Positions 44,998 to 55,427 of a DNA stretch of 64,000 bases are shown here, piece after piece. The notes under the pieces were generated by a model that searched no databases, was not told where the DNA came from, and saw nothing but the letters and a program-made list of their open reading frames with translations. A program made the translations under genes and the position numbers. The stretch is taken from the NCBI GenBank assembly GCA_021822605.1, contig JAKAQL010000005.1:22063-86062 (forward strand), in the 5' to 3' direction. Numbering within the stretch: position 1 is the first letter of the stretch; each line of letters begins with the position of its first letter. Origin of the DNA: Actinomycetes bacterium (GTDB lineage Bacteria; Actinomycetota; Acidimicrobiia; Acidimicrobiales; Acidimicrobiaceae).

Positions 44998-46626
44998 ATG
45001 CCAGATAATAAGCCCATCGCTTCTGAGTCGACAGCGAATCACGACTATGCCGATGCCGCTGTCGGCTCTTTTTCGAATGCGCAGCCATGGGTGGTAGATC
45101 CTGATCGCCTGGAGTGGCTCAGTGCCACGGAGCAATTGCGAACCCGCACGCGAGCTCAAGTGCCGGTACTTTTACGGCATCGCCGCATACCCCCGGCTCG
45201 GAGAGTACTTGGAACTGGTCTCTCACTTGGAGTTGCGTTACTTGGCTGGCGACTGTTTGATCGACGTCGCGGCAAGACTGACTCGCGACGAGGGTTGTCG
45301 CGGCGACTCAGACGTTCCTTTGAGCACCTCGGCCCCACCTACATCAAGCTAGGCCAGATCATTTCATCTGGGGAGGGGATCTTCCCAGCTGAACTCGTCG
45401 ATGAGTTCCGGCTTCTCCGTGACCATGTACCCGCAGAAGACTTCGCTGTCGTGCGGCAGACAATCGAGACAGATCTCGGTGGCCCCCTGGAGAACTTCTT
45501 CGCAACCTTTGATGAGCGACCGGTAGCGGCAGCATCGATCGCACAGGTCTATTTCGCAACCCTACTCACTGGTGAACCGGTAGCGGTTAAGGTGCAACGA
45601 TCCCTGGTGACCGATCTTGTCCGACGTGACCTGGCGGCAATGAGCTGGATCACCCCGCATTTGATCGGGAGAATTCCCGTCGCAGCGCTGGCGAACCCCC
45701 CCGCGCTGGTCGAACTCTTTGCCGAGACCATCGTTGAGGAACTCGATTTCCGCCTGGAAGCCGCAAACATGCTCGACATTGCAGGTGTCTTAGCCGCCAC
45801 CGAGCAACGAAGTATTATCGTACCTCGGCCACATCCCAACCTCGTCACTCGGCGAGTCTTGGTCATGGAGAGGCTTACAGGATTCAAATGGGACGATGCC
45901 GTCGGGATGCACAAGGCCGGTATCGACACCACTGCGGTGGTCCGGGCTGCTCTTGTGTCCTTCTTGGAGGGCGCCATGCTCCACGGCGTCTTTCACGGTG
46001 ACCTCCATGGCGGTAACCTACTCGTCGGTGACGATGGAAAGGTGATCCTGTTGGATTACGGCATCACCGGGAGACTCTCCGAGGGCAAACGCCTCGGCTT
46101 TCTCCGACTCCTGATGGGTGGTTCAATGAACGACCTCCCGACCCAGATCCAGGCCCTCATCGACCTTGGTGCACTCCCGATAGACACCGATATTCGAGGG
46201 GTGATCGATGATCTTGGACTTGAGGAGCCCACCAAAGACCCGACGCAGATGCGACCCGAGGAGATCTTGGCAGAGATTCAGAAGCTCACGAAAGCCCTCC
46301 TCGGTTATGGGGCTCGTCTTCCGAAAGAACTCATGCTCTTCGTCAAGAACATGATTTTTGTCGATGCATCCCTTGCGAACCTGGCGCCAGAGATCGACCT
46401 CTTCGCAGAGATCACCTACCTCGCCTCCTACTTCATGACCCGTTACGGCGCGCAAATCTCAGCTGACATCGGCATGGAGGTTTCGCCAAACGCGATCGAC
46501 CTCGGCGGACTCAAAGCAAGCCTGGGAGTGGACGGCGAGGTCGATCATCTGAGCTACCGCGAACTCAAGGAGCGCCGCGAACTCATCCGTAGACGCATGG
46601 AACAGGCACATCACAGCGCCGAATGA
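44998..46626 (+). CDS. ABC1/AarF/UbiB kinase-like protein
   Basis: The product is 542 aa. The family-specific KxGQ motif is in PTYIKLGQIISSGEGIFP, the Ala-rich loop is AAASIAQVYFA, the ATP Lys is in AVKVQR, the catalytic loop is GVFHGDLHGGNLLV, and the metal-binding segment is LLDYGITGRLS. A possible membrane helix precedes the kinase core (GTGLSLGVALLGWRLF). UbiB-type proteins are atypical kinases/ATPases that support isoprenoid quinone synthesis or lipid distribution. The gene stands after fabF by 63 nt and may be read with it. Its stop is 2 nt from the gnd stop on the other strand. Confidence 0.92.
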   Translation: MPDNKPIASESTANHDYADAAVGSFSNAQPWVVDPDRLEWLSATEQLRTRTRAQVPVLLRHRRIPPARRVLGTGLSLGVALLGWRLFDRRRGKTDSRRGLSRRLRRSFEHLGPTYIKLGQIISSGEGIFPAELVDEFRLLRDHVPAEDFAVVRQTIETDLGGPLENFFATFDERPVAAASIAQVYFATLLTGEPVAVKVQRSLVTDLVRRDLAAMSWITPHLIGRIPVAALANPPALVELFAETIVEELDFRLEAANMLDIAGVLAATEQRSIIVPRPHPNLVTRRVLVMERLTGFKWDDAVGMHKAGIDTTAVVRAALVSFLEGAMLHGVFHGDLHGGNLLVGDDGKVILLDYGITGRLSEGKRLGFLRLLMGGSMNDLPTQIQALIDLGALPIDTDIRGVIDDLGLEEPTKDPTQMRPEEILAEIQKLTKALLGYGARLPKELMLFVKNMIFVDASLANLAPEIDLFAEITYLASYFMTRYGAQISADIGMEVSPNAIDLGGLKASLGVDGEVDHLSYRELKERRELIRRRMEQAHHSAE

Positions 46627-46628
46627 CA

Positions 46629-47642
46629 CTAGGTGCTTGGCAACTCGTCGTGACCTCCGAACTCTTTTCGCAACGCAGATAGAACCTTATCTGAAAATGC
46701 GCCAGAACCCTGCGACGAAAAGCGTGAGAACAGCGACGCCGCAATCGTCGGCGCAGGGACTCCCTCATCGATAGCGGCATTCACCGTCCAGCGCCCTTCA
46801 CCCGAGTCAGAGACGCGACCTCTAAAGGTGTCGAGCGTGGGGTCGCGTCGCAAAGCGTCAGCAGCGAGGTCGAGTAACCAAGACGCAACGACACTCCCTC
46901 TTCTCCACAGCTCCGCCACCTCCGCAACAGGTATATCGTACTGATAGGCAGTCGGGTCATGGAGGGGAGCCACCTCGGCGCTCGCATTCTGTGTACGAGC
47001 CCCAATATCGGCACCCTCTAGAATCGCAAAACCTTCGGCCAGCGATGCCATCATCCCGTACTCAATACCATTGTGGACCATCTTGACGAAGTGACCGGCG
47101 CCATGATCTCCGCAATAGAGATAGCCGAGCTCAGCTTGACGCACGCTGCTGGTTGAGTCGGTTCGGGGTGCCGACTCGACACCGGGCGCCAACACGGCGA
47201 AAACCTTCTCAATTCTTTCGAAGATCTCCTGCTCACCACCGACCATAAGACAGTAGCCACGTTCGCGACCCCAAACACCGCCGCTCGTCCCTGCATCCAT
47301 ATGATGGATACCGTGCTGTGCCAGCTTTACGGCATGGGCCTGGTCGTCACGATAGAAGCCGTTTCCTCCATCAATGACTACATCATCGCGATCAAGAACC
47401 TCGATCAGTTGATCGAGCACTTGCTCGGTGACAGCCGCAGGGACCATCAACCACACCGCTCGCGGCGTTGCCAATTTCCTGACAAACTCTCGGAGGTCTC
47501 CAGCGCAGGAGAGCCCCTCCTTCTCCGCCACCTTGCGTGCCTCGGCTGAGGCGTCATAACCTAGGACCTCGATGTCTCCTGCCTGCAATCTGAGACCCAT
47601 ATTCATTCCCATGCGGCCTAACCCGATGATTCCTAACTGCAC
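46629..47642 (-). CDS. gnd: 6-phosphogluconate dehydrogenase, decarboxylating (short type)
   Basis: The product is 337 aa from a GTG at 47642, behind GAAGGAG; the frame further upstream is unlikely. The Rossmann motif is QLGIIGLGRMGMNM at the N-terminus. The substrate motif is MDAGTSGGVWGRERGYCLMVGG. KMVHNGIEYGMM contains the catalytic Lys. The short form (about 300-340 aa) is usually NAD-dependent. It oxidises 6-phosphogluconate to ribulose-5-phosphate, supplying the Tkt/Tal pathway encoded at 3.7-8.4 kb. It lies downstream of a CoA-transferase gene on the same strand. Confidence 0.93.
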   Translation of the reverse strand: MQLGIIGLGRMGMNMGLRLQAGDIEVLGYDASAEARKVAEKEGLSCAGDLREFVRKLATPRAVWLMVPAAVTEQVLDQLIEVLDRDDVVIDGGNGFYRDDQAHAVKLAQHGIHHMDAGTSGGVWGRERGYCLMVGGEQEIFERIEKVFAVLAPGVESAPRTDSTSSVRQAELGYLYCGDHGAGHFVKMVHNGIEYGMMASLAEGFAILEGADIGARTQNASAEVAPLHDPTAYQYDIPVAEVAELWRRGSVVASWLLDLAADALRRDPTLDTFRGRVSDSGEGRWTVNAAIDEGVPAPTIAASLFSRFSSQGSGAFSDKVLSALRKEFGGHDELPST

Positions 47643-47768
47643 TGTGACTTCTCCTTCGCTTGTCTCTCGCAATCCTAGTCCGTAAGTCCCAAGCGATTCC
47701 TGGGTTTTTAAGTCCAGCAGCCAACTGGCAATGGTGTGTCGAGTCACAACCTCGCGAGTTCTCGCCTG

Positions 47769-48953
47769 TCAGTCGAGCTCACTTTCGTCGAGCAACCATG
47801 CACGAATCGCATCGCCATCGGCCCCCAGGGCGGGAGGACGCAAGCGATAACTTGGCGGAGTGGCTGAAAAGGTGATGGGGTTGCGAATCATCTCAAGTCG
47901 ATCCCCGCCCTCCCCTAGCAAAACCGTTGGCTCGAGACCGACCTCCTTTGCAAAGGCAATGCCTCGATCAACCGTCGCTATAGGGGCACACGGTACTCCT
48001 GCGGCCGTCAGTAGAGCAAACCATTCGTCAGAGGTCTTCGTCCGTAACCGCTCCTGGAGCAAGGGACCAAGAATATCTCGGTTAGCGGTACGCAACTCAT
48101 TGCGAGAAAATCTCGGATCATCTGCGAGTTCGGGGGCCCCAATGGCCATGGTCAGCGAGCGGAACTGTCCATCATTGGCCGCAATGACGATCAATTCGCC
48201 ATCCTGGGTGGCGAAAGGGTCATATGGATAAAGGCTAGGGTGTGCGTTGCCCATTCGGAACGGGACCACCCCTCCCATCGTGACCGCCGCAGTATGATTG
48301 ACGAGACCCGACAGTGCGGAGGTCAACAGACTGACCTCCACGTGCTGACCGAGCCCAGAGGTCGCCCGTTCGTAGAGCGCCGCCAGGATACCCATCGCGA
48401 GATGTAGTCCAGAGATGATGTCGATGACCGAGATGCCCGCACGATACGCCGGACCCTCAGGCTCTCCCGTCAGGCTCATGAGACCCGACATCGCTTGGAT
48501 CATCAAATCATAGCCCATCATCCCTGAGCCAGGTGGTTTTGTTCCAAAACCAGAGATCGAGGCATAGACAAGTCCTGGATTCTCCTCGCACAGTGTCTCG
48601 TAGCCGAGTCCGAAGCGAGAGATCTGTCCAGGCTTAAAATTCTCGATCATCACATCGGCCCGTTGGGCAAGCCGCAGGGCGAGGCGCTTGTCGTCGGCAT
48701 CGGCGAGATTGAGAACGATAGAGCGTTTGTTTCTGTTGATACCCAGGTAATACGTCGCAACATCACCTCGGACTGGAGGTTTCCAAGTACGCGTATCGTC
48801 CCCCGACGGTCCCTCCACTTTGATGACGGTAGCCCCGAGATCACCGAGAAGCATGGTGGCGTAGGGGCCAGCAAGAATACGTGAAAAGTCAGCGATCAGC
48901 AGCCCCGTTAATGGACCATCCGACTCCTTGGCACGACCATCCTCTGGCTCCAT
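47769..48953 (-). CDS. CaiB/BaiF family (class III) CoA-transferase
   Basis: The product is about 394 aa from the ATG at 48953 (MEPEDGRAK). A longer frame to 49088 has unlikely composition. Family blocks are LIADFSRILAGPYATMLLGDLGATVIKVEGP at the N-terminus, RNKRSIVLNL, DVMIENFKPG and GYDLMIQAMSGLMSLTG, whose Asp should form the acyl anhydride with the acid substrate. It moves CoA between carboxylic acids such as formate/oxalate, carnitine or succinate. The acid is not predictable here. Confidence 0.9.
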   Translation of the reverse strand: MEPEDGRAKESDGPLTGLLIADFSRILAGPYATMLLGDLGATVIKVEGPSGDDTRTWKPPVRGDVATYYLGINRNKRSIVLNLADADDKRLALRLAQRADVMIENFKPGQISRFGLGYETLCEENPGLVYASISGFGTKPPGSGMMGYDLMIQAMSGLMSLTGEPEGPAYRAGISVIDIISGLHLAMGILAALYERATSGLGQHVEVSLLTSALSGLVNHTAAVTMGGVVPFRMGNAHPSLYPYDPFATQDGELIVIAANDGQFRSLTMAIGAPELADDPRFSRNELRTANRDILGPLLQERLRTKTSDEWFALLTAAGVPCAPIATVDRGIAFAKEVGLEPTVLLGEGGDRLEMIRNPITFSATPPSYRLRPPALGADGDAIRAWLLDESELD

Positions 48954-49126
48954 GTAGGTCACCCCTTTCTCCCAGAAACCCCCTCGTATCTTAGTTGCCG
49001 CCGAAGGGCGCTTCCCGTAGCTCGGACTCCTCGCCTCGCCCACTGCATGCTCCAATCGCTCACCGCACATGGAGGTCCTGCTCAGCATCGGCCATGACCA
49101 GACGAGTTCGCTGAGTAGTCCCTTGC

Positions 49127-49504
49127 TCAGCCTGCTCGTCGATTACGGCCAATGCTCCGCCGGAGTTGCACGACCCGAGCAAGCCCCAAGAGAAAGACGA
49201 AAAGACCACCAAGAATGACACCGAATAGTATGGCGATCCCAACCGGCATGCGGATGGTGGCACCCGGAACGTGGACCGCTACGGAGCCAAGATTTTGGAG
49301 AATGAAGACAAGAATAGCCACCAGAACCACGAGGCCAAAGAACGAGCCGATCCACAAACGGGAGGTTCTCGTCGAGTGAGGTCGCTCCAGCACTCCTCGA
49401 TGCTCAGTGATCCCTGTGTCAGTTGATTGGTAATCAGAGGTATCGCCGTCACCATGAAGCTCGCCGTTCGAATGGAAATCTGTGGCTTCGCCTTCGTTTT
49501 CCAT
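49127..49504 (-). CDS. LapA-domain (DUF1049) membrane protein
   Basis: The product is about 125 aa from the ATG at 49504. The first 55 residues are acidic and polar. Two membrane helices follow: LWIGSFFGLVVLVAILVFILQN and MPVGIAILFGVILGGLFVFLLGL. The linker SVAVHVPGATIRMPVG matches the LapA/DUF1049 family. It ends RRSIGRNRRAG, basic on the cytoplasmic side. The E. coli homologue acts in lipopolysaccharide assembly control; in actinobacteria the role is unknown. Confidence 0.82.
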   Translation of the reverse strand: MENEGEATDFHSNGELHGDGDTSDYQSTDTGITEHRGVLERPHSTRTSRLWIGSFFGLVVLVAILVFILQNLGSVAVHVPGATIRMPVGIAILFGVILGGLFVFLLGLARVVQLRRSIGRNRRAG

Positions 49505-49814
49505 ACTCCAGAGCCTAGCCAGACCCGGCCAAGACACCTCGATTGTCACCAAGAACGCCACCAATACTGACAGGCCCACTCCGTGTCATGCCGGAAGAAC
49601 TCCTAGTGCTCAGGCACCACCGGAGTTCAGGCACCCAGACAATCCTCCAGATACTGAGCTTGGCAACTAGGAACGTTCGGGTGAAGAGCTCGCTGGCGAC
49701 CCACGCGAATCTGTTCGCCCGACGCCAACAACATCCGGAATCTCGATGTCTCTTGGCAAACCGAGGCGGGCAGAACCCTCAGCCGAGAGACCTCAGTCCA
49801 GCACAGAGACGTTC
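49505..49814. other. Intergenic region, 310 nt, nothing recognised
   Basis: This lies between the lapA-like start and the trpA stop. Frames open on both strands have no ribosome binding site and no protein-like composition. It should hold the promoter of the LapA-domain gene and the end of the trp transcript. Confidence 0.4.
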
Positions 49815-50588
49815 TCACGCTTCGTCAAGTGCAGCCCGAATCTCGGAGACAAAGTACGAGAGTTCGGAGGGTGTTTGCCCCTCAAGCACGCGTCGCAGAA
49901 GAGCAGAGCCAACCACGACCCCATCAGCCCCAGCCTCTACAACCGCTGCCGCCTGATCTCCGTTAGAGATACCGATCCCAATGAGCAACGGTAACGTGGT
50001 GCGAGGACGAATTCGCGTCGCGATAGCAGTCGCAGTCTCAGCTAGCTCGGCTCGCTCGCCGGTCACACTCATGCTCCCCACACCATAGACAAAACCCTCC
50101 GCCACTGCCAGGATCTCGTCGACACGTTCCAACGAAGTAACTGGCGAGACAAGCTGGACGGTCTCAAGTCCTTGAGACTTTGCCATTGCCCTCCAATTGG
50201 CCCCCTCCTCCAGCGGAAGATCCGGAATGATCACACCGTCAACCCCAGCCTGCCGCAGCTCGGTAACTGCTCGTTCGATGCCCATATGATGGAAGAGGTT
50301 GTAGTAGGTCATCACGACTATCGGCACGGAGAACGAACGGGTCCGCAGCTCGCTCAGCACAGAAAATGGTGTAACGCCACGAGCCAACGCCAACTCACCA
50401 GCTCGCTGGATGACAGGTCCGTCCATACTTGGATCCGAAAATGGAATCCCAATCTCGACCGCATCAGCCCCACTCTCGATAACAAGATCGACCAGAGAAA
50501 GCCAATCCGGATCGCTACCAGCCATCACGTACGGAACGAGGATCCGTCGACCACTCTTCCGAAGCTGCTGCAGGCTCTTCTCAAGCAT
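49815..50588 (-). CDS. trpA: Tryptophan synthase alpha chain
   Basis: TrpA (257 aa) cleaves indole-3-glycerol phosphate to indole, which is tunnelled to TrpB. The catalytic Glu and Asp are in [21 protein letters not shown] and in [13 protein letters not shown]. The start at 50588 overlaps the trpB stop by 8 nt, giving coupled translation of the two subunits. The C-terminal [15 protein letters not shown] is the phosphate-binding end of the TIM barrel. Confidence 0.95.
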   Translation of the reverse strand: MLEKSLQQLRKSGRRILVPYVMAGSDPDWLSLVDLVIESGADAVEIGIPFSDPSMDGPVIQRAGELALARGVTPFSVLSELRTRSFSVPIVVMTYYNLFHHMGIERAVTELRQAGVDGVIIPDLPLEEGANWRAMAKSQGLETVQLVSPVTSLERVDEILAVAEGFVYGVGSMSVTGERAELAETATAIATRIRPRTTLPLLIGIGISNGDQAAAVVEAGADGVVVGSALLRRVLEGQTPSELSYFVSEIRAALDEA

Positions 50589-51765
50589 GTTCTTCTCCCT
50601 CGAGAAATCCGAGACGCTGTGCAATCGTCTCGACATCTTTATCGCCACGTCCAGAGAGAGTCACGACGATCGAACTCGAAAGGAGCTCCTGCTTGTGCTC
50701 CACCAGCCACGCGATGGCATGGGCTGATTCGAGAGCACAGACGATACCCTCTGTCCTGGCGAGCAGTTGAACAGCCTCCAAGACCTGGTCATCGTTGACC
50801 TGATCGTAACGCGCACGGCCGATTGCGTGGAGGTGGGCGTGTTCGGGGCCAACGCCTGGATAGTCGAGCCCAGCCGAGATCGATGCAGCCTCATTGATCT
50901 GTCCAAACTCATCTTGAAGGAAGAATGACTGCATACCGTGTACGATGCCGCCGATACCATGGCCTACTGCTGCTCCGCCCGCTGGCTCAACCCCCACCAA
51001 CCGTGCTGGAGTATCGACAAACCCGGCAAAGGTCCCCGCTGCATTCGAACCACCACCCACGCAAGCGACGACCCAATCTGGGGTGGACCCTGTCGCCGCT
51101 TCGTACTGGCTTCGCGCTTCGTCGCCGATGACCCGTTGGAACTCCCGAACCATCCAGGGATATGGGTGCGGTCCCATCACGCTGCCGATGCAGTAATGAG
51201 TATCACCTAGAGCCGCGACCCAGCTCCGCATGGCCTCATTCACCGCATCCTTCAGGGTGCGCGAGCCAGAGGTGACCGCCTCAACCTCCGCACCAAGCAA
51301 GCGCATACGAAAGACGTTCAGAGATTGGCGAGCAACGTCTACTTCCCCCATGTAGACCTTGGCCTCAAGACCAAAGAGCGCGGCTGCTGTGGCCGTCGCC
51401 ACGCCATGCTGGCCGGCACCAGTCTCCGCTATCAAACGCGACTTACCCATACGGCGTGCGAGCAGCGCCTGTCCTATGACGTTGTTGATCTTATGAGACC
51501 CCGTATGAGCGAGGTCCTCTCGCTTCAACCATATTTCAGCACCAAGATACTCCGAAAGTCGTTCCGCCAGATACAGACGTGTCGGACGACCGGCATAGTT
51601 CTCCAACGTGGCGGTGTATTCCGCCCGAAAGAGGGGGTCACTCCACGCCTCGCGGAACGCAGAGTCCAGTTCAATCACTGCTGGCATGAGCGACTCAGGG
51701 ACGAATCGCCCTCCAAATTCACCAAACCGTCCCGTCGCATCTGGATTGCCCATCACGCTGGTCAT
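50581..51765 (-). CDS. trpB: Tryptophan synthase beta chain
   Basis: TrpB (394 aa) joins indole and serine with pyridoxal phosphate. The PLP lysine is in [13 protein letters not shown] and the phosphate loop is [27 protein letters not shown] is the N-terminal signature of the standard TrpB1. The ATG at 51765 is preceded by AGGAGAAGACAG; a GTG at 51780 is weaker. It follows trpF directly. Confidence 0.96.
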   Translation of the reverse strand: MTSVMGNPDATGRFGEFGGRFVPESLMPAVIELDSAFREAWSDPLFRAEYTATLENYAGRPTRLYLAERLSEYLGAEIWLKREDLAHTGSHKINNVIGQALLARRMGKSRLIAETGAGQHGVATATAAALFGLEAKVYMGEVDVARQSLNVFRMRLLGAEVEAVTSGSRTLKDAVNEAMRSWVAALGDTHYCIGSVMGPHPYPWMVREFQRVIGDEARSQYEAATGSTPDWVVACVGGGSNAAGTFAGFVDTPARLVGVEPAGGAAVGHGIGGIVHGMQSFFLQDEFGQINEAASISAGLDYPGVGPEHAHLHAIGRARYDQVNDDQVLEAVQLLARTEGIVCALESAHAIAWLVEHKQELLSSSIVVTLSGRGDKDVETIAQRLGFLEGEEHA

Positions 51766-51780
51766 CTGTCTTCTCCTCAC

Positions 51781-52425
51781 CTACTCAGTCGCCACCGAAG
51801 GAGCATCCTGTAGAACCTCTCGTACCGCATGAACAAATGCGAACACCTTTGCCGCATCCTTGTGTCCAGGACTTGTCTCAACACCGCTCGAGACATCAAC
51901 ACCGAATGGCTTGAGCAGCGTGATGGCCTCCCCAACGTTCGCCGCATCCAAGCCACCGGCTAGGATCAGCCGCCCTCCTGGCGAAGAGCCGATCAGCGAC
52001 GCCCAGTCGAGCCGTTCCCCAGACCCAGGCCGTGGACCGTCAACCAGCGTTGCCCAGGAGTGATAACTCATCGCTTCTCCTCCCTGGAGCTCCTTGGCTG
52101 AGATCGCCTTCATCACATACGGAACCTGCTGCCTGAGGTACGCCACCTCATCCGGGGTCTCGTGACCGTGGAGCTGCACACCCTTGAGACCAAGAGACCT
52201 CACCACTGCGATCACGTTGTCGGGAGCGGTGTCAACAAAAACACCAAAGGTGAGCACGCGATCCGGTAGATGCGCCAACACTGGGGCGATACCTGGCACC
52301 GTTACCTGCCGCGGAGAATCCGCAAAGACGAAACCGAGAGCATCAGCCCCACTGTTGAGCGCCACCAGGGCATCGGTGACGTTGGTGATACCACAGATCT
52401 TCACAAAAATATGGTCAGCGTGCAC
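51781..52425 (-). CDS. trpF: Phosphoribosylanthranilate isomerase
   Basis: TrpF (214 aa) isomerises phosphoribosylanthranilate in tryptophan synthesis. The catalytic Cys is in FVKICGITNVTDA, the family's N-terminal signature. The QLHGHET motif and the C-terminal GVDVSSGVETSPGHKD are conserved. It begins with GTG at 52425, overlapping trpC by 11 nt. A separate trpF means the PriA-only route of mycobacteria (no trpF) is not used here. Confidence 0.95.
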   Translation of the reverse strand: MHADHIFVKICGITNVTDALVALNSGADALGFVFADSPRQVTVPGIAPVLAHLPDRVLTFGVFVDTAPDNVIAVVRSLGLKGVQLHGHETPDEVAYLRQQVPYVMKAISAKELQGGEAMSYHSWATLVDGPRPGSGERLDWASLIGSSPGGRLILAGGLDAANVGEAITLLKPFGVDVSSGVETSPGHKDAAKVFAFVHAVREVLQDAPSVATE

Positions 52426-53200
52426 AAAGAGCCTTCACGCTAGCACGACGATCCTCGGAACGCATCAGCATCTCACCCACCAAGACCGCGTCGTAGCCCC
52501 CCGCCGCTAGCGCACGCGCGTCCTCCGGACTCTGCACCCCCGACTCCGCCACCACCGGAAACTCGTGGCCCAACTCTTCGCGATAGGCAAGCGCACGGCC
52601 GGAGTCGACGGCGAAGGTTGCCAAATCCCGTTGATTAATACCAAGCGCACCGCGAAAATGCAGTGCGCGCAGGTCGAGGCCCGCCAACTCTTGCGGGTCA
52701 TGCACCTCGAGTAGGAGCTCCAGGCCGATCACCGAACTCCAGCGAATCAACCGAACGAGACTCTCTTGATCCATCGCAGCTGCAATAAGCAATGCCGCTG
52801 ACGCACCATGGAGTCGGGCATCGCAGAGGTCACGCTCGTCGAGTAGAAAGTCCTTGCGCAGTACCGGGATACTCACCACCTCAGCCACGGCCGTCAGATC
52901 GTCCAAGCTTCCACCGAAATGAGGTTCGTCGGTAAGAACGGAGACCGCACTGGCACCACCCTCCTGATACTCCAGTGCAACCTCTCCAGGATTGACCGCT
53001 GCTTCGCTCATCGGCCCACGAACCGGAGACCGTCGCTTCACCTCGGCGATGACTCCAAAGCCCTGCGACCGAAGGGCAGACTCAAGACTAGGTGATGGAG
53101 CCAACGTCTCACAGGCTTGGCGGAGTCGTTCTAGGTCACGCTGGTCACTTGCACAACGCTTTCTGTGGACCGCCAAAATTGCATCAAGATAGGTCGCCAC
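52415..53200 (-). CDS. trpC: Indole-3-glycerol-phosphate synthase
   Basis: TrpC closes the indole ring. Family blocks are VIAEVKRRSPVRG, SVLTDEPHFGGSLDDL, PVLRKDFLLDERDL, LGINQRDLATF and VAESGVQSPEDA. The GTG at 53200 gives a start VATYLDAILA that fits the family; the ATG at 53239 would add 13 residues. It is the first gene of trpC-trpF-trpB-trpA. No trpE, trpG or trpD is near, so the anthranilate half of the pathway is elsewhere. No leader peptide or T-box was seen upstream. Confidence 0.95.
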   Translation of the reverse strand: MATYLDAILAVHRKRCASDQRDLERLRQACETLAPSPSLESALRSQGFGVIAEVKRRSPVRGPMSEAAVNPGEVALEYQEGGASAVSVLTDEPHFGGSLDDLTAVAEVVSIPVLRKDFLLDERDLCDARLHGASAALLIAAAMDQESLVRLIRWSSVIGLELLLEVHDPQELAGLDLRALHFRGALGINQRDLATFAVDSGRALAYREELGHEFPVVAESGVQSPEDARALAAGGYDAVLVGEMLMRSEDRRASVKALCAR

Positions 53201-53266
53201 TCTGAACAGGTTACCCGCCCACCGCTGCGATAAAAGCATGAGCTACAACCACTTTTCTCAAAATAC

Positions 53267-53297
53267 TTGTACTATGCAAGCGCTTATCGAGTACAAT
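53267..53297 (+). promoter_or_regulatory. Inverted repeat and candidate promoter before the MFS gene
   Basis: TTGTACT at 53267-53273 and AGTACAA at 53290-53296 are perfect inverted arms 16 nt apart. The same bases supply a -35-like TTGTAC and a -10-like TACAAT (19-nt spacing, slightly long). The site falls in the 70-100 nt between trpC and the MFS exporter. It could be bound by a TetR- or MarR-type repressor controlling the exporter. No regulator gene is adjacent. Confidence 0.4.
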
Positions 53298-53307
53298 GGA
53301 AGGGTTG

Positions 53308-55308
53308 ATGGTGAAAGACGGGTTCAACGTGACTGTATTGGCGCTGATCGACCGGCTTTCGAGTCAGGCGAGGCGCTTGACGCGGAGACAAAGATTGGAG
53401 TTGAGAGTGGTGCTTGGTAGTAAGACGCCAACTAACAAGCAATCGATTCGGGAGCGATCCTTCAAGATCACAGAACATCCACACTACAAATGGATTGTCC
53501 TTTCAAACACCACCCTGGGTATTTTGATGGCCACCATCAACTCCTCCATCGTGCTGATCTCACTTCCTGAGATCTTTAACGGCATCAAACTCAATCCGCT
53601 CGCGCCACAAAATACGTCCTACTTCCTATGGGTACTGATGGGCTACCTCGTGGTGACGGCCGTCATGGTGGTGAGTTTCGGCCGCCTTGGCGATATGTAC
53701 GGTCGTGCTCGTATGTACAACATGGGTTTTGCAACCTTCACAATCTTCTCCGTACTCCTCTCCATCACTTGGCTACACGGGGGTGGAGGTGCTCTGTGGC
53801 TCATCGGTATGCGGTTGGGACAGGGCTTGGGCGGGGCGCTGCTCTTTGCCAATTCGGCCGCGCTCCTCACTGACGCCTTCCCATCAACTCAGCGAGGCTT
53901 AGCCCTCGGGATCAACAACGTCGCCGCTATCGCAGGGTCGTTCCTCGGCCTCATCATGGGCGGACTCCTCGCGCCCATCTCCTGGCGAGCCGTCTTTCTG
54001 GTTTCAGTCCCATTCGGCCTGATCGGAACGGTGTGGGCCTACATCATGCTTCATGACCTTGGCAAAAAGGTGAGAGCGAAGATCGACGTCCTTGGTAACC
54101 TTGTTTTTGCTATCGGCCTTATCTCTATTCTCGTTGGAATCACCTACGGTCTGCAGCCCTACGGCGGACATACCATGGGCTGGACGAATCCAGGAGTGCT
54201 AGCAGCACTCATCGGAGGTGTCCTGACCCTTGTCAGCTTCGTCGCGATCGAACTGAAACGACCAGCACCGATGATGAACGTGCGCCTGTTTAAACTGCGC
54301 CCCTACAGCGCTGGAAACCTAGCCAGTCTTCTTGCATCCCTCGGCCGAGGCGGAATGATGTTCATCCTCATCATTTGGCTACAGGGCATCTGGCTTCCTC
54401 AGCACGGTTACTCGTACGCATCCACACCTCTCTGGGCCGGCATCTACCTCGTACCACTCACCATCGGCTTCCTCGCTGCTGGCCCCATCTCGGGGTACCT
54501 CTCTGACCGCTTCGGCGCGCGTCCCTTCGCCACCGGTGGTATGGTCATTGCAGCACTCTCCTTTATCCTTTTGATCTATTTGCCAGTGAATTTTGCCTAC
54601 CCCGTCTTCGCCGGGCTCTTACTCCTGAATGGTCTCGCCATGGGCCTCTTCGCTTCGCCAAACCGCGCTGGAATCATGAACAGCCTGCCTGTCAATGAAC
54701 GAGGGGTCGGGGCAGGCATGGCAGCAACCTTCCAGAATTCAGCCATGGTCCTCTCGATCGGCGTCTTCTTCACCCTCATGATCTTCGGTCTCCAGGCATA
54801 TCTCCCCCACGCGTTGCTCACCGGACTCGTCCATCAAAATGTTCCACTCCACATCGCACAGGGCATCTCGACATTGCCACCAGTGAGTCTGCTCTTCGCC
54901 GCATTTCTTGGTTATAACCCGATTGCCAAACTGATCGGGTCATCGGTGCTTGCCAAGCTTCCCGCGTCCAACGCCCGCTACCTTACAGGACGCTTCTACT
55001 TCCCCCACCTCATCTCTCGACCCTTCGGACATGGCCTCACTGAGGCGTTTGTCTTCGCAGCTGTCGCTTGTCTTGTTGCAGCCATCGCCTCCTGGCTTCG
55101 TGGTGGCAAGTACACCGCCAGCGATATCGACCCAACCTCTCCATCGGACGAGGAGTTCGAACGTGAGCTTGGCGAACTCGATTCGTCACCGCTGCCAGCA
55201 AAGGCGGACGCTCTCTCCGCTGCTTCAGGTTCCGATGAGACGGGTGGCTCGGTCCTCCCCACCGCAAGTCGAACCCAAAGACTCGAGCCCCATCTCCCCA
55301 AAGACTGA
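53308..55308 (+). CDS. MFS multidrug-type transporter (DHA2/EmrB-like, 14 helices)
   Basis: The product is about 666 aa from the ATG at 53308; an ATG at 53296 overlaps the candidate -10 box. After a basic N-terminal stretch of about 60 residues, membrane segments start at [26 protein letters not shown], a form typical of the DHA2 family motif [18 protein letters not shown] is MFS motif A, and [24 protein letters not shown] is the motif B region. Fourteen segments are likely. The C-terminal 70 residues are acidic, Ser-rich and cytoplasmic. The substrate is unknown; DHA2 proteins export drugs and other toxic organic compounds using the proton gradient. Confidence 0.88.
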   Translation: MVKDGFNVTVLALIDRLSSQARRLTRRQRLELRVVLGSKTPTNKQSIRERSFKITEHPHYKWIVLSNTTLGILMATINSSIVLISLPEIFNGIKLNPLAPQNTSYFLWVLMGYLVVTAVMVVSFGRLGDMYGRARMYNMGFATFTIFSVLLSITWLHGGGGALWLIGMRLGQGLGGALLFANSAALLTDAFPSTQRGLALGINNVAAIAGSFLGLIMGGLLAPISWRAVFLVSVPFGLIGTVWAYIMLHDLGKKVRAKIDVLGNLVFAIGLISILVGITYGLQPYGGHTMGWTNPGVLAALIGGVLTLVSFVAIELKRPAPMMNVRLFKLRPYSAGNLASLLASLGRGGMMFILIIWLQGIWLPQHGYSYASTPLWAGIYLVPLTIGFLAAGPISGYLSDRFGARPFATGGMVIAALSFILLIYLPVNFAYPVFAGLLLLNGLAMGLFASPNRAGIMNSLPVNERGVGAGMAATFQNSAMVLSIGVFFTLMIFGLQAYLPHALLTGLVHQNVPLHIAQGISTLPPVSLLFAAFLGYNPIAKLIGSSVLAKLPASNARYLTGRFYFPHLISRPFGHGLTEAFVFAAVACLVAAIASWLRGGKYTASDIDPTSPSDEEFERELGELDSSPLPAKADALSAASGSDETGGSVLPTASRTQRLEPHLPKD

Positions 55309-55427
55309 TTCGCGGTCAGGGTTGCTCACCTTGGGCCCAGTATCAGTGCACCACTGGGTGCTCATGCGAGAGGGCACTGCATACGACGGGGCACTGCATA
55401 CGAGGGGAGGTCACTAGGCTCGAGAGG

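Noticed and set aside
49543..49956. 137-codon plus-strand frame between lapA-like gene and trpA
   Set aside because: Low-complexity Arg/Pro/Ser composition and it runs into trpA antisense.
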